From NCBI GenBank assembly GCA_030386875.1, contig CM059569.1, forward strand, positions 46,477,842-46,541,841: 64,000 bases of DNA, in the 5' to 3' direction. The position numbers were made by a program, and so were the translations under genes. Origin of the DNA: Morinoia aosen. Taxonomy: Eukaryota; Arthropoda; Malacostraca; Amphipoda; Talitridae. A model generated the notes under the pieces. It made no database searches and was not told the origin of the DNA. It was given only the letters and a program-made list of their open reading frames with translations. Below are positions 1 through 10,460 of this stretch, piece by piece (the stretch's first letter is position 1; every line of letters starts with the position of its first letter).

Positions 1-397
1 ATTCACTGAGCCGTGCGAGCTCATGCAACTCAATGAGCTCAGTCCAAACATCATTTCTGCTTGAAGAACTCGTGGAATTACGCGATAATTATCCCATTTT
101 GGGCCGCAAACTTTTGCAATTCCGCCGCACACCGTAGCGGAATTGATACCAATCGAGGACACTCCGGAAGTTTTCCCGCAATTACGCCACACTGGACACC
201 AAAAAACCAAACCGGCAACCATGTACACTTTGTATGATCGTCAGTAGCGTCGCAGGATGCAGGTTTGACAAGCCGGGTTTCCCAATTTACGTACGGATCT
301 TCCCTACATAGGTCACCCATTTACCAATTTGTGTTGTGCATTGATTTCTTAAATCATTTTGTTGAAATGTTGATTCATGTAGTTGGTACATCGCTTC
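1..397. other. Non-repetitive stretch, nothing recognised
   Basis: Mixed-composition sequence with only short open frames, the longest about 80 codons on the minus strand at 78-320, and no recognisable domain. Nothing supports a gene. It is the left flank of the hAT-like element that begins at 406. Confidence 0.6.
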
Positions 398-405
398 ATC
401 TAGAG

Positions 406-634
406 CAGTGGTTCTCAACCATGTTGGAAGTACTGAATCCCACAAGTTCCATGCATGCATTCATCGAACCCTTAGTAATTGGAAAAAATACATTTAAATA
501 TATTCTTTTTCTTCAAATTGAAACATAAGTAAAAACTATATACTGTGTCAGTGTTCAAACTCTATCGTACCCAACCCAGGGGTTTGACTCGCTGAACTTC
601 TGGGGTTCGATCGAACCCAAGTTAAGTCTCACTG
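406..634. mobile_element. Non-autonomous hAT-like DNA transposon (MITE)
   Basis: The left end reads CAGTGGTTCTCAACC, a terminal sequence widely seen in hAT-family MITEs. The right end is its diverged inverse, so that the reverse complement begins CAGTGAGACTTAACTT. The element is flanked by a near-perfect 8-bp target duplication, ATCTAGAG at 398-405 and ATCTAGAC at 635-642, the size made by hAT transposases. It is 229 bp long and has no coding capacity, so it would have needed a transposase supplied elsewhere. A perfect 16-bp palindrome, GGGTTCGATCGAACCC, lies at 603-618 close to the right end. Diverged ends and one mismatch in the target duplication suggest an old insertion. The superfamily call rests on the end sequence plus duplication length. 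Confidence 0.8.
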
Positions 635-781
635 ATCTAGACACTCTTTCGTCTCAAGACAGCGGAGCGATGGGATATTAACTGCTGAGCTCTGCAACAT
701 GGACGTCCCTTGTTGATTCCATATCGTTCCCTGATGGATTGTAGCCACTAAGGCTCGCTAGATTGGATTTGCAGATGGAAA

Positions 782-1010
782 ATGGGCTTGGTATTGACAC
801 TCGGTTCAGTGCAATCAATGTATACGTCTGGTCAAACTGATTGTTACTACCAGAAAAGAAACAATGTTTATTGAACTAAATATTCAGGTGTTAAATTTTA
901 TATGGGCTTGGTATTGACACTCTGTTCAGTACAATCTCTACTCCTGGTCAAACAGACTTTAACTATCAGAGAACAAGCAGTGTTTATTGAACTAAAAATA
1001 CCGGTGGGAA
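782..1010. repeat. Two tandem copies of a unit of about 120 bp
   Basis: ATGGGCTTGGTATTGACACT starts both copies, at 782 and 902. The copies also share GTTTATTGAACTAAA near their ends. They differ by many substitutions and small gaps, so the duplication is not recent. No coding potential is seen. Confidence 0.85.
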
Positions 1011-1240
1011 ACAATAACACAGGTGTTGATTTGTTCAAAGAAGAACGTGTTATTTTCTTCGAATAAAAGAATATATAAATATAAGGTTAGATGTGTTGTT
1101 CAATTGTATTCAGTTTATAAGCAGAGACAACATTTTGCTGTGTCCTTTTGATTGCATTTGTAAGGCATTCGTATTTTTGAAATTGAGAATTCTTCGGCTG
1201 TCGTAATTGAGTTCCGGCAATTGTTTCTACTCAAATGAAT

Positions 1241-1666
1241 GCTGCTCAGACCCATCCTCACTTACGCACACACACATCTTGGTACGCAGACACTGCTCGC
1301 ACACACTTACAGAAACTACAGTCCACACAAAACGCAGCGTTGCGCATTGCCACGGGCTGTACACGATCGACCCCTATAGCACACCTACACGAAGAAGCCC
1401 TTGTCCTCCCCCTCCTTGACCACATGAACACGCTAGGGACAAACTTCTACACCTCCACACAAGACCCTGCCCACCCGCTACACTACATGCAACAACCCCG
1501 GCCAACCCAACGAACATTACACACCACCCCGGCCACACACCTCAAAACACTATACGACTCCCTCCCTCCCTGCCCCCCTGACACCTCACTGCGCACACAC
1601 ACATACACACACAGTTCACTTCACGCGCCCTCGCTGCCCTACCCCCTAACTCCCTCCTCGGAGTAA
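1241..1666 (+). pseudogene. LINE reverse-transcriptase C-terminal fragment
   Basis: The piece LLRPILTYA (1242-1268) is the conserved block that follows the catalytic domain in LINE reverse transcriptases. It is in a different frame from the continuation, which reads SWYADTARTHLQKLQ and then NAALRIATG. A one-base slip in the CA run near 1268 best explains the change of frame. The following residues (TPIAHLHEEALVLPLLDHM) match the usual TPI..LH...L.PL.D pattern of this region. The open frame ends at 1664-1666. The ATG at 1235 lies in the target duplication and is not the protein's own start. The catalytic YADD region is not present. Confidence 0.85.
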
Positions 1667-1690
1667 GACCCCCCCCCCCCCGTCCCCTCG

Positions 1691-1978
1691 ACGGAGCGAT
1701 CCCTCTCCAGGCAGGATCGAGTCCACCTGGCGCGGCTGCGGTGCGGGCACCACACTTCACTCCCCTCATACATGCACAGAATAGGACTTGCGGAGGACGA
1801 CAGCTGCGTCTGGTGTCATGCCAACGTGGGCGATCTTACGCATGTCCTCCAACACTGTCCCGCCCTACACGCACACCGACACACACACCAGATACATGCA
1901 GTGGAGCACCTCTGGACTCGCCCCGCGGACGTCGTGAGGTTTCTGCACGACGCGGGCGTCTTCCAGAGGCCCATATAA
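1691..1978 (+). pseudogene. LINE C-terminal zinc-knuckle fragment
   Basis: The frame reads through HLARLRCGHH and MHRIGLAEDDSCVWC, typical of the region past the reverse transcriptase in I/Jockey/R1-like LINEs. A CX2CX8HX4C motif lies at 1805-1858, with Cys, Cys, His and Cys all present. The stop after FLHDAGVFQRPI at 1976-1978 is a plausible natural end of the protein. It is separated from the upstream piece by a stop and a run of 13 or so C residues near 1668-1680, a likely slippage site that shifts the frame. Confidence 0.85.
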
Positions 1979-2225
1979 CCACACCCCTCTTCGCCTCGGG
2001 CCGGACCCGGTCTGGGGCGGCCCTGGCCGCGGCGGACCCCTTCGAGCGGCCGTCGGGGCAAAACAACAACAACAACTCAAATGAATTTATTTCCCGGCAT
2101 TCGAATCGTTCTTGAAACTTCGAATTAGAAGGGCAAAGTAGCGAAACATTTTCTTCTTAATTATTATATTCGAAGGTATTTTCTTTTCCTTCCTTTCAAC
2201 GACCTGATATTTTGAAATTATTGTT

Positions 2226-4335
2226 TCACTTCTCACTTGCGTGCTGCGTCACCTTTTATTTCCAAATTACATCATCCTTCACTCTCGTGCTGCATCACCC
2301 ATCACTTTCGTGCTGCATCATCCCTCATTTTCGTGCTGCATCATCCCTCACTTTCGTGCTGCATCACCCTTCACTTTCGTGCTGCATCACCCATTACTTT
2401 CGTGCTGCATCACCCATCACTTTCGTGCTGGATCACCCGTCCCTTTCGTGCTGCATCACCCATCACTTTCGTGTTGCATCATCCCTCACTTTCGTGCTGC
2501 ATCACCCATCACTTTCGTGCTGCATCATCCCTCACTTTCGTGCTGCATCATCCCTCACTTTCGTGCTGCATCACCCTTCACTTTCGTGATGCATCACCCA
2601 TCACTTTCGTGCTGCATCACCCTTCACTTTCGTGCTGCATCACCCATCACTTTCGTGCTGCATCACCCATCACTTTCGTGCTGCATCACCCATCACTTTC
2701 GTGCTGCATCACCCATCACTTTCGTGCTGCATCATCCCTCACTTTCGTGCTGCATCACCCATCACTTTCGTGCTGCATCATCCCTCACTTTCGTGCTGCA
2801 TCATCCCTCACTTTCGTGCTGCATCACCCTTCACTTTCGGGCTGCATCACCCATCACTTTCGTGCTGCATCACCCATCACTTTCGTGCTGCATCATCCCT
2901 CACTTTCGTGCTGCATCATCCCTCACTTTCGTGCTGCATCACCCTTCACTTTCGTGCTGCATCACCCATCACTTTCGTGCTGCATCATCCCTCACTTTCG
3001 TGCTGCATCACCCATCACTTTCGTGCTGCATCATCCCTCACTTTCGTGCTGCATCACCCATCACTTTCGTGCTGCATCATCCCTCACTTTCGTGCTGCAT
3101 CATCCCTCACTTTCGTGCTGCATCACCCTTCACTTTCGTGCTGCATCACCCATCACTTTCGTGCTGCATCACCCATCACTTTCGTGCTGCATCATCCCTC
3201 ACTTTCGTGCTGCATCACCCATCACTTTCGTGCTGCATCATCCCTCACTTTCGGGCTGCATCACCCATCACTTTCGTGCTGCGTCACCTTTTAATTCCAA
3301 ATTACATCATCCTTCACTCTCGTGCTACATCACCCATCACTTTCGTGCTGCATCACCCATCACTTTCGTGCTGCATCATCCCTCACTTTCGTGCTGCATC
3401 ACCCTTCACTTTCATGCTGCATCATCCCTCACTTTCATGCTGCATCATCCCTCACTTTCGGGCTGCATCATCCCTCACTTTCGTGCTGCATCACCCATCA
3501 CTTTCGTGCTGCGTCACCTTTTATTTCCAAATTACATCATCCTTCACTCTCGTGCTGCATCATCCCTCACTTTCGTGCTGCATCACCCTTCACTTTCGTG
3601 CTGCATCACCCATCACTTTCGTGCTGCATCACCTTTTATTTCCAAATTACATCATTCTTCACTCTCGTGCTGCATCATCCCTCACTTTCGTGCTGCATCA
3701 CCCATCACTTTCGTGCTGCGTCACCTTTTATTTCCAAATTACATCATCCTTCACTCTCGTGCTGCATCATCCCTCACTTTCGTGCTGCATCACCCTTCAC
3801 TTTCGTGCTGCATCACCCATCACTTTCATGCTGCATCACCTTTTATTTCCAAATTACATCATCCTTCACTCTCGTGCTGCATCATCCCTCACTTTCGTGC
3901 TGCATCACCCTTCACTTTCGTGCTGCATCATCCCTCACTTTCGTGCTGCATCACCCATCACTTTCATGCTGCATCACCCTTCACTTTCGTGCTGCATCAC
4001 CCATCACTTTCGTGCTGCATCACCCATCACTTTCGTGCTGCATCATCCCTCACTTTCGTGCTGCATCACCCATCACTTTCGTGCTGCATCATCCCTTACT
4101 TTCGTGCTGCATCACCCATCACTTTCGTGCTGCATCATCCCTCACTTTCGTGCTGCATCACCCATCACTTTCGTGCTTCATCACCCCTCACTTCTATACT
4201 GCCTCACGTCTCACTTTCACGCTGCATCACCCCTCACTTTCGTTCATCATCTCCCCTCATTTTTACACTGCATCGCCCTTCCCTATCACGCGGCACCCCC
4301 TCTCACTTTCGAGCTCCGTCATCCCTTTTCCGAGC
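2226..4335. repeat. Minisatellite, 23-bp unit, about 90 copies
   Basis: The unit contains CACTTTCGTGCTGCATCA followed by a variable CCCAT, TCCCT or CCCTT. Since 23 is not a multiple of 3 and the unit has no stop codon on this strand, all three plus-strand frames stay open across the array (up to 748 codons) and encode the same 23-residue cycle in different phases. These frames begin at TTG or inside the repeat and are not genes. A distinct 46-bp double unit containing CACCTTTTATTTCCAAATTA occurs about six times (near 2250, 3280, 3515, 3630, 3720 and 3835), five of them in the right half. The last 150 bp are degenerate, as expected at an array edge. Confidence 0.97.
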
Positions 4336-4536
4336 GGTTAAAACTGTCCTGACGCGAGCTCCAAGAAATACTGAGCACCCGCTCCGCAGCATCGCTCTAA
4401 ATTGTTGCAGCTGTCTAGTTTGGTTTCCGCCTCTCGGTTTCGCGCAGCTCCGCAAACTGGAAATGTTTGCCCGCCTTGGCTGACCATCAAGCGGCGGTGC
4501 TGGTGTTTGCTGGCAGCAACTGACCCAATGTAGAAG

Positions 4537-5577
4537 AAACTTGCTTGAAACGTAGACCATCTTGCTTGAAACATAGACCATCTTGCTTGAGACGTAGACC
4601 ATCTTGCTTGAGACGTAGACCATCTTGCTTGAGACGTAGACCATCTTGCTTGAGACGTAGACCATCTTGCTTGAGACGTAGACCATCTTGCTTGAGACGT
4701 AGACCCTCTTGCTTGAGACGTAGACGATCTTGCTTGAGACGTAAACTATCTTGCTTGAGACGTAGACCATCTTGCTTGAGACGTAGACCATCTTGCTTGA
4801 GACGTAGACCATCTTGCTTGAGACGTAGACCATCTTGCTTGAGACGTAGACCACCTTGCTTCAGACGTAGACCACCTTGCTTGAGACGTAGACCACCTTG
4901 CTTGAGACGTAGACCACCTTGCTTGAGACGTAGACCATCTTGCTTGAGACGTAGACCATCTTGTTTGAGACGTAGACCACCTTGCTTGAGACGTAGACCA
5001 TCTTGCTTGAGACCTAGACCACCTTGCTTGAGACGTAGACCATCTTGCTTGAGACCTAGACCACCTTGCTTCAGACGTAAACCATCTTGCTTGAGACCTA
5101 GACCACCTTGCTTGAGACGTAGACCATCTTGCTTGAGACCTAGACCACCTTGCTTGAGACGTAGACCATCTTGCTTGAGACCTAGACCACCTTGCTTGAG
5201 ACGTAGACCATCTTGTTTGAGACGTAGACCACCTTGCTTGAGACGTAGACCACCTTGCTTGAGACGTAAACCATCTTGCTTGAGACCTAGACCACCTTGC
5301 TTCAGACGTAAACCATCTTGCTTGAGACCTAGACCACCTTGCTTGAGACGTAGACCATCTTGCTTGAGACCTAGACCACCTTGCTTGAGACGTAGACCAT
5401 CTTGCTTGAGACCTAGACCACATTGCTTGAGACGTAGACCATCTTGCTTGAGACGTAGACCACCTTGCTTGAGACGTAGACCATCTTGCTTGAGACGTAG
5501 ACCACCTTGCTTGAGACGTAGACCACCTTGCTTGAGACGTAGACCACTTTGCTTCAGACGTAGACCATCTTGCTCCA
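4537..5577. repeat. Minisatellite, 21-bp unit, about 50 copies
   Basis: The core is CTTGCTTGAGACGTAGACCA plus one base. The unit is seven codons long, so each frame gives a fixed heptapeptide (RRPSCLR on plus, GLRLKQD on minus) and long open frames arise on both strands. The left half is mainly the ACCAT type. In the right half the ACGTAGACCAT and ACCTAGACCAC types alternate, giving a 42-bp higher-order unit. The open frames (352 and 363 codons) show no sign of being genes: they end when the array ends. Confidence 0.97.
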
Positions 5578-5601
5578 TTTTTTTAGATAAAGTTATTTTT
5601 T

Positions 5602-5735
5602 GAATTAACAGTTTAAAGGCTTCTTTTTAAATTAATGCCATAGTTGTTTCGATGAAGTCAATTTTTAGAATGAACAGTTTAAAGTCTTCTTTTTAAATTA
5701 ATGCCATAATGTTTTCGATAAAGCTACTTTGAGAG
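5602..5735. repeat. Two tandem copies of a 66-bp unit
   Basis: Copies start at 5602 and 5668 and share CTTCTTTTTAAATTAATGCC. A weaker third trace follows to about 5770. Confidence 0.8.
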
Positions 5736-5775
5736 TTAGAAACAGTTTGAAGTTTAAGCAATGAAGTACGAAAAA

Positions 5776-7440
5776 GCTTAAAGTTTAAGTTGGTAAGTTG
5801 GAAACAGTTTGAACTAGACTTGTCCATTCATCTTTCGAAGCATTTTTTGCGCTTTTCAAGGTAACATGGGCTTACATTTCCTCCATAATGAATAAATTAT
5901 AGTTTCGAAACATAAATCACAAATTTTCACGCATTCAGCAAGACTCAGGTATCCAATTTAGAAAGTGGCAGCAAACACGCAAAGAAACAAGCAATTGGAG
6001 CCAGCGAGCAAGTTAAAGTGTATTATTGAACATAGGGATAATCTACAATAGATTTGAAATGATGTCTCGGTGACACCAAAATTTTATTGTACGGAAAATG
6101 TTTCATGCGAATACGAGAAATGAGTGACATAAAATATTCCAATCGAGAACAATTGAACTTTACTGATGATTATTTTTTATAGAATATTTATATTTAACGT
6201 ATATTCATATTTTTTTAAATCATTAGTGTAATTTAAATTGCATGGGCAACCCGTAAGGAAAGGGCACACGTATTTCGAATACGTTCATCAAGTACTTTCT
6301 GCTATACCAGTCGAAAGTTTCGATGGTTACAGATAAATAAAGACTTCATAAACGGTTTAAATTTCATTTTCCCTTAATTTAGACATCTAAATAAAAAATA
6401 CGAATACAATTCAAATTGCATTGTTAAATTCATTTAGAAATACACTATAGTCTTGAGTACAAATACTTACCACTAGGGATTAAATCAAACAACCCCAGTA
6501 TCTACCTCCGCAATCAAACTACCTCAGCAAAGAAGCTTGCTGCTGTATTTCATGGGAATGTTAGAAGTTCCGAGCGAACTCACGGCAACGATACCGGTTA
6601 TCTCTCTCCTGCTTTTCTTTTTGTTATCGTCTGAGCTTCGGAACACAGACTGAGCGGAGCGATTCTAATCCAACTAATGGATGGCTTTGAAAGCCAAACT
6701 TTTTTTAATGGTGGGACCTATATCCCTGATACTGAAACTCGGTAAAGCTCGAAGTCATTCAAAGGGTTGACTGACTGGAAACCTGAAAGAGAAAACCACC
6801 AATTTCAACTCGAAGGAGAAAACGCGGCTAAAATCAGTGAAAAATTGCCTTCGGGCATTCGTTTACTTACTTTTACATGCATACTTTATTTGCATCCATC
6901 AAATGTTTTTCCTCTGGCGCAAATTGCAGTGCTTAAAGGATGTTGGTTTCATTACTGCTCTGGTGCAAAAATGTATACAATTGTAGGGTTCTCTTATGCT
7001 TTTATGTTTGGAGACATGATCGCTTGAATGTTTGAATGTTTCCGTCTACGCTTTGCTTTCAATAATAGCATAGAACAGAATTGAGCTCCTTGGGTTCAGA
7101 AAAAAACAATGAGTAAAATTTCCTGCAAGGATTTTGGTAAAAATACTGGGCAAAATTACCCATCCAACACCCTATATTCTGGATACGATTTGGAACAGAT
7201 GCCCATCTCCAAAAGATTATTTCCCAACTACTATTAAGACAAAACAGGAAAAACATAGCAAAGATTTTAAAGGGTAACCGAAAATAAACTAATAATGATA
7301 CGAGAAAACCCTTGATGAATTTTACACTGCACTGAATGCAGTTTTATTTCGAGAGATTTTGGAAATTTCTTCACTTATATGTATTGCGACCGCAACTGTC
7401 GACGCAGTTCTAGAACATCTCTGGGGATTGTGCGATAGTC
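5776..7440. other. AT-rich sequence without recognised features
   Basis: There are no tandem arrays and no open frame longer than about 86 codons (6767-7027, plus), and none shows a domain. No inverted-repeat element was found. Confidence 0.5.
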
Positions 7441-7474
7441 ATTTAAATCATAGCCCATGGAAACACGTCGTTCC

Positions 7475-7642
7475 TACCTCACCCATTACGCCAGTCGTTA
7501 CTTTAAAAGATATAAAAAATTCAGGAGAGAGGGATATCATTCGGCCTAACTTCATTCTTACCTCACCCATTACGCCAGTCGTTCCTCAAAAGATACAAAA
7601 TTTCAAGCGAGGGGACATCATTCGGCCTCATTCTTCGAGGCC
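7475..7642. repeat. Two tandem copies of an 84-bp unit
   Basis: TACCTCACCCATTACGCCAG begins copies at 7475 and 7559, and both carry GACATCATTCGGCCT or a close variant. The 84-bp length allows an open frame across both copies, which is not evidence of coding. Confidence 0.85.
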
Positions 7643-8040
7643 CGAAGTTTAGAGGGCGTTTAAAAAATGAGCGTCTCTTGAGCCGAATGGCTGCGCGGCT
7701 TCTCAAAACGAGCCATCAAATTACGATGTTTTTGGAGCCATTATTTGCTCAGCTCACGCCGCTCAACTTTCTTGAAAATTGAAGTCTTGGGAGGCACATT
7801 AGCTCCACCGCAGCTGCTCCTTGAAGTTAGCTGCAGCGATCACCTCCGTTGCGATGCTAGGATCCGAGAGAGAGGGTTTCTTGTGTTGAAATTGTAGTGT
7901 TCTTACTATCGTTTAGCTCTCTAAGTTCGAGGAAAATGAATTATTATTGTGTTTCTTTTCGTTTTTTAAAAGATGTGTTTTTTTTATTTTCGTTTAAGGT
8001 TTGAGCATCAGGAATCACAATGGGTGCAATCTTGTTGAAT
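7643..8040. other. Non-repetitive stretch, nothing recognised
   Basis: Slightly higher GC than the surroundings. No open frame, array or inverted repeat stands out. Confidence 0.5.
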
Positions 8041-8268
8041 CGAACATTTTGGACCTGATCAAACATTATGGATCTAATCAAACATTTTAGACCTAATCAA
8101 ACATTTGAATCTTATCAAACGTCTTGGATCGCATCAAACATTGTGGATCTAATCAAACATTTTGGATCTAGTCAAACATTTGAATCTAATCAAACATTTT
8201 GGGTCGAATAAAACACTTTAAATCTAGTAAAACATTTTGGATCTAATCAAACATTCGGATCGCATTGT
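8041..8268. repeat. Degenerate minisatellite, about 19-bp unit, about 12 copies
   Basis: The unit is GGATCTAATCAAACATTTT with many substitutions and 1-2 bp length changes. The divergence between copies marks it as an old array. Confidence 0.9.
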
Positions 8269-9246
8269 TCGTTCCGTTAGATCATCATGCGTCTGGAAAT
8301 ACCGACATCTCCGAGACATCTTTACCTCGCTGTCTAACATTGCAAGCAAAACATGGCTCCTTGAATACAAAGCATCTGCGAAATGAACACGAATATTTCC
8401 TGCACATTCCCGTGTGTGTATCTGCTGACGTTTGATCGTGGAGTAGCTACTGAATTTAGATGTTCATGTACGCTGAATACTTATTTTTCATTGTTTATCA
8501 AGGAAAAGCAGTACACAAGTTCTAGCTTCCTATTCTAACTGTATACAGAAATCCGTCAATTTGCAGTTTAGAAAATACACATATGCTGCAATCGAAAAAA
8601 TATGGAGAAAAATATTTCACCTAAAATATTTACATTAGCCTGCCACAATGAGCTTTTACGAAAACATTTTATGATTTATTTAGTTATGAGTTAACTTAAT
8701 TACGTAACTATTTAGACATTGAAGCGAATATATAAGATTTTTTTCAGATAACACGCACAAACGCTTCTGTATTTGGTAGCTCAGAAGCACTGCACAATGT
8801 CAAAAATCGTTTAATATTAACAACTAAAAACGTCACTTCTCTTGTATGAACTTCGTTTGTAAATAAATGGTTTGGTGCAAGTGAAGTCATTCACGCAAAT
8901 TTTCATTGACGTTAGCTTTATTTTCATTCACGCTATCTTCACCTGTATGTTCGTAATCTCCATCTTTATTCACGTAAATTCCCATTCACGTAAATTTTAT
9001 TCCCGTAATCTCTGACAGCGATGAAAGCAGACCGCCTTTCTGCTATCGATATCCGAAAATCCCTCGTAAACATTGCTCCTGAGCTTACTTCAATATCAGC
9101 AAATCAGGTCCGTAAAACTTCAGTGAAAGAGCGCAGAAAGTTCGATATTGAGGGAAACTTGAGAGCATCGCAACCCGAGCCAACTTTGAGATGAACACTA
9201 TAAGTTATCACCGTGCAGGAACAGGAGAATCATTGTATGGGGAATT
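8269..9246. other. AT-rich spacer with a short degenerate repeat
   Basis: Nothing recognised except a run of variants of ATTCACGTAAATTT at about 8886-9010, probably a decayed small array. No coding evidence. Confidence 0.5.
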
Positions 9247-9612
9247 TGTGTCACAATTGATCATTGTGTCACAATTTATCATTGGGTCGCAATTTATCAT
9301 TGGGTCACACTTTATCATTGGGCCACAATTTATCATTGTCACAATTTATCATTGTCACAATTTATCATTGTGTCACAATTTATCATTGGGTCACAATTTA
9401 TCATTGGGTCACAATTTATCATTGTGTCACAATTTATCATTGTGTCACAATTTATCATTGTGTCACAATTTATCATTGTGCAACAATTTATCATTGTCAC
9501 AATTTATCATTGTGTCACAATTTGTCATTGGGTCACAATTTATCATTGGGTCACAATTTATCATTGGGTCACAATTTATCATTTTGGCACAATTTATCAT
9601 CGAGTCATAATT
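9247..9612. repeat. Minisatellite, 18-bp unit, about 20 copies
   Basis: The unit is GTCACAATTTATCATTGT with GGGTCAC, GTGTCAC and shorter 15-bp variants. The six-codon length produces overlapping open frames of 87 to 139 codons in three frames, which are artefacts of the repeat. Confidence 0.97.
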
Positions 9613-10089
9613 TAAAACAGTTAACAATTTCTACATCAATTTAAGGTCACAAGACCACTATACTATGCATTCTGCACGGTGAAATCCAAATAGGAAAGGA
9701 CGCAATGTGTGTTATTGGCTTTTGTGCAATCGCGTAGACAGGATTATCCTGGTATCGATTTGGTGCTTTAAAATCGATTCAAAATCGATTACCGTCACAT
9801 TAAAATGCTCTCACGAGAACAGCGAGAAGAGCTAAAGACTCTGGGACGGAATTATAAATTTCTGGAAAGCCTAAAACGGAATATGCTTATACTTGTATGG
9901 TCGTTGCTGCTCAGTTTTAGGGTGAGAACTGCCAGGCGCTCTATATCCTTATTTGAGGCCACAAAATGGAAATGCTTGTCCACCAAAACGAATTTTATTA
10001 TTCATACTTACTAAATAAGTACTCAAGAGCTCAACAAGTTCAGTAGTATTTGTCGATTAAAGCGTGATCGTAATTTATTTTGAGACAAG
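9613..10089. other. Non-repetitive AT-rich stretch
   Basis: Nothing recognised. Three ATCGATT-type motifs cluster near 9755-9792 (TATCGATTTGG, AAATCGATTCAAAATCGATT), without a known role. Confidence 0.45.
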
Positions 10090-10196
10090 TATTTGGGCCC
10101 ACAAGTAGCTATACTCAAATATGTCCATTGCAGTAGAATTGAATAACAATCTATTGCTGTATCACTTGTGGCAAAAAATTGTTTAAACTGTTTAAA
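10090..10196 (+). repeat. Dispersed repeat family A, copy 1
   Basis: Similar over about 107 bp, same orientation, to 60523-60632. Shared blocks include CACAAGTAGCTATACTC and GCTGTATCACTTGTGG, and both copies end in repeats of TTGTTTAA-like sequence. The core is bounded by the inverted octamers CCACAAGT (CTCACAAGT in the other copy) and ACTTGTGG, so it could be a small MITE, but no target duplication was seen. Confidence 0.75.
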
Positions 10197-10351
10197 GTGT
10201 ATAGCTGTACACGTTGTAAAAAGTGGATATTTTTGAAATAGAACTCTTCAAAATATGAGTTCCGCTTGTCGAGTACGTTGTTTTTTAGTACGTTAATGTT
10301 TTTCATTATTGTTTTAATGGTTAGCTGAAACCTACCGGCCGAAAACCTTTT

Positions 10352-10460
10352 TTCAAGCCTTGAGTTTATACAGTTCTGCCTTTTAATCCATACTCTTAGA
10401 GTCTCGTACGCTTCTTTTGGTCGAGATTTTTCGTACGCAGATGCAATTTTTTACTACAAT
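10352..10460 (+). repeat. Dispersed repeat family B, copy 1
   Basis: Similar to 13723-13830 in the same orientation: TTCAAGCCTTGAGTTTATAC against TTCAAGTCTTGGGCTTATAC, then matching CTGCCTT, CATAC, CTTAGA and ACGCAG blocks to the end. Identity is roughly 70 percent, so the copies are old. The nature of the element is unknown. Confidence 0.7.

Larger units (their letters stand above)
1241..2074 (+). mobile_element. 5'-truncated LINE (non-LTR retrotransposon) insertion with target duplication
   Basis: The insert holds the last part of a LINE polyprotein (reverse-transcriptase C-terminal region, then a zinc-knuckle motif), a GC-rich 3' UTR at about 1979-2060 and a short (AAC)n tail. A perfect 12-bp direct repeat, ACTCAAATGAAT, flanks it at 1229-1240 and 2075-2086. 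That is the expected mark of target-primed reverse transcription, and the empty site can be read as the two flanks joined at one copy of the repeat. Only the final 0.83 kb of the element was copied, which is the usual 5' truncation of LINEs. The composition (GC-rich, CA-rich) contrasts sharply with the AT-rich surroundings. The domain order fits the I/Jockey/R1-like clades, but I cannot assign one. Confidence 0.9.

Noticed and set aside
2237-4483. 748- and 703-codon Ser/His/Phe-rich open frames
   Set aside because: The same 23-residue cycle appears in all three frames because 23 is not a multiple of 3. No real protein would do this.
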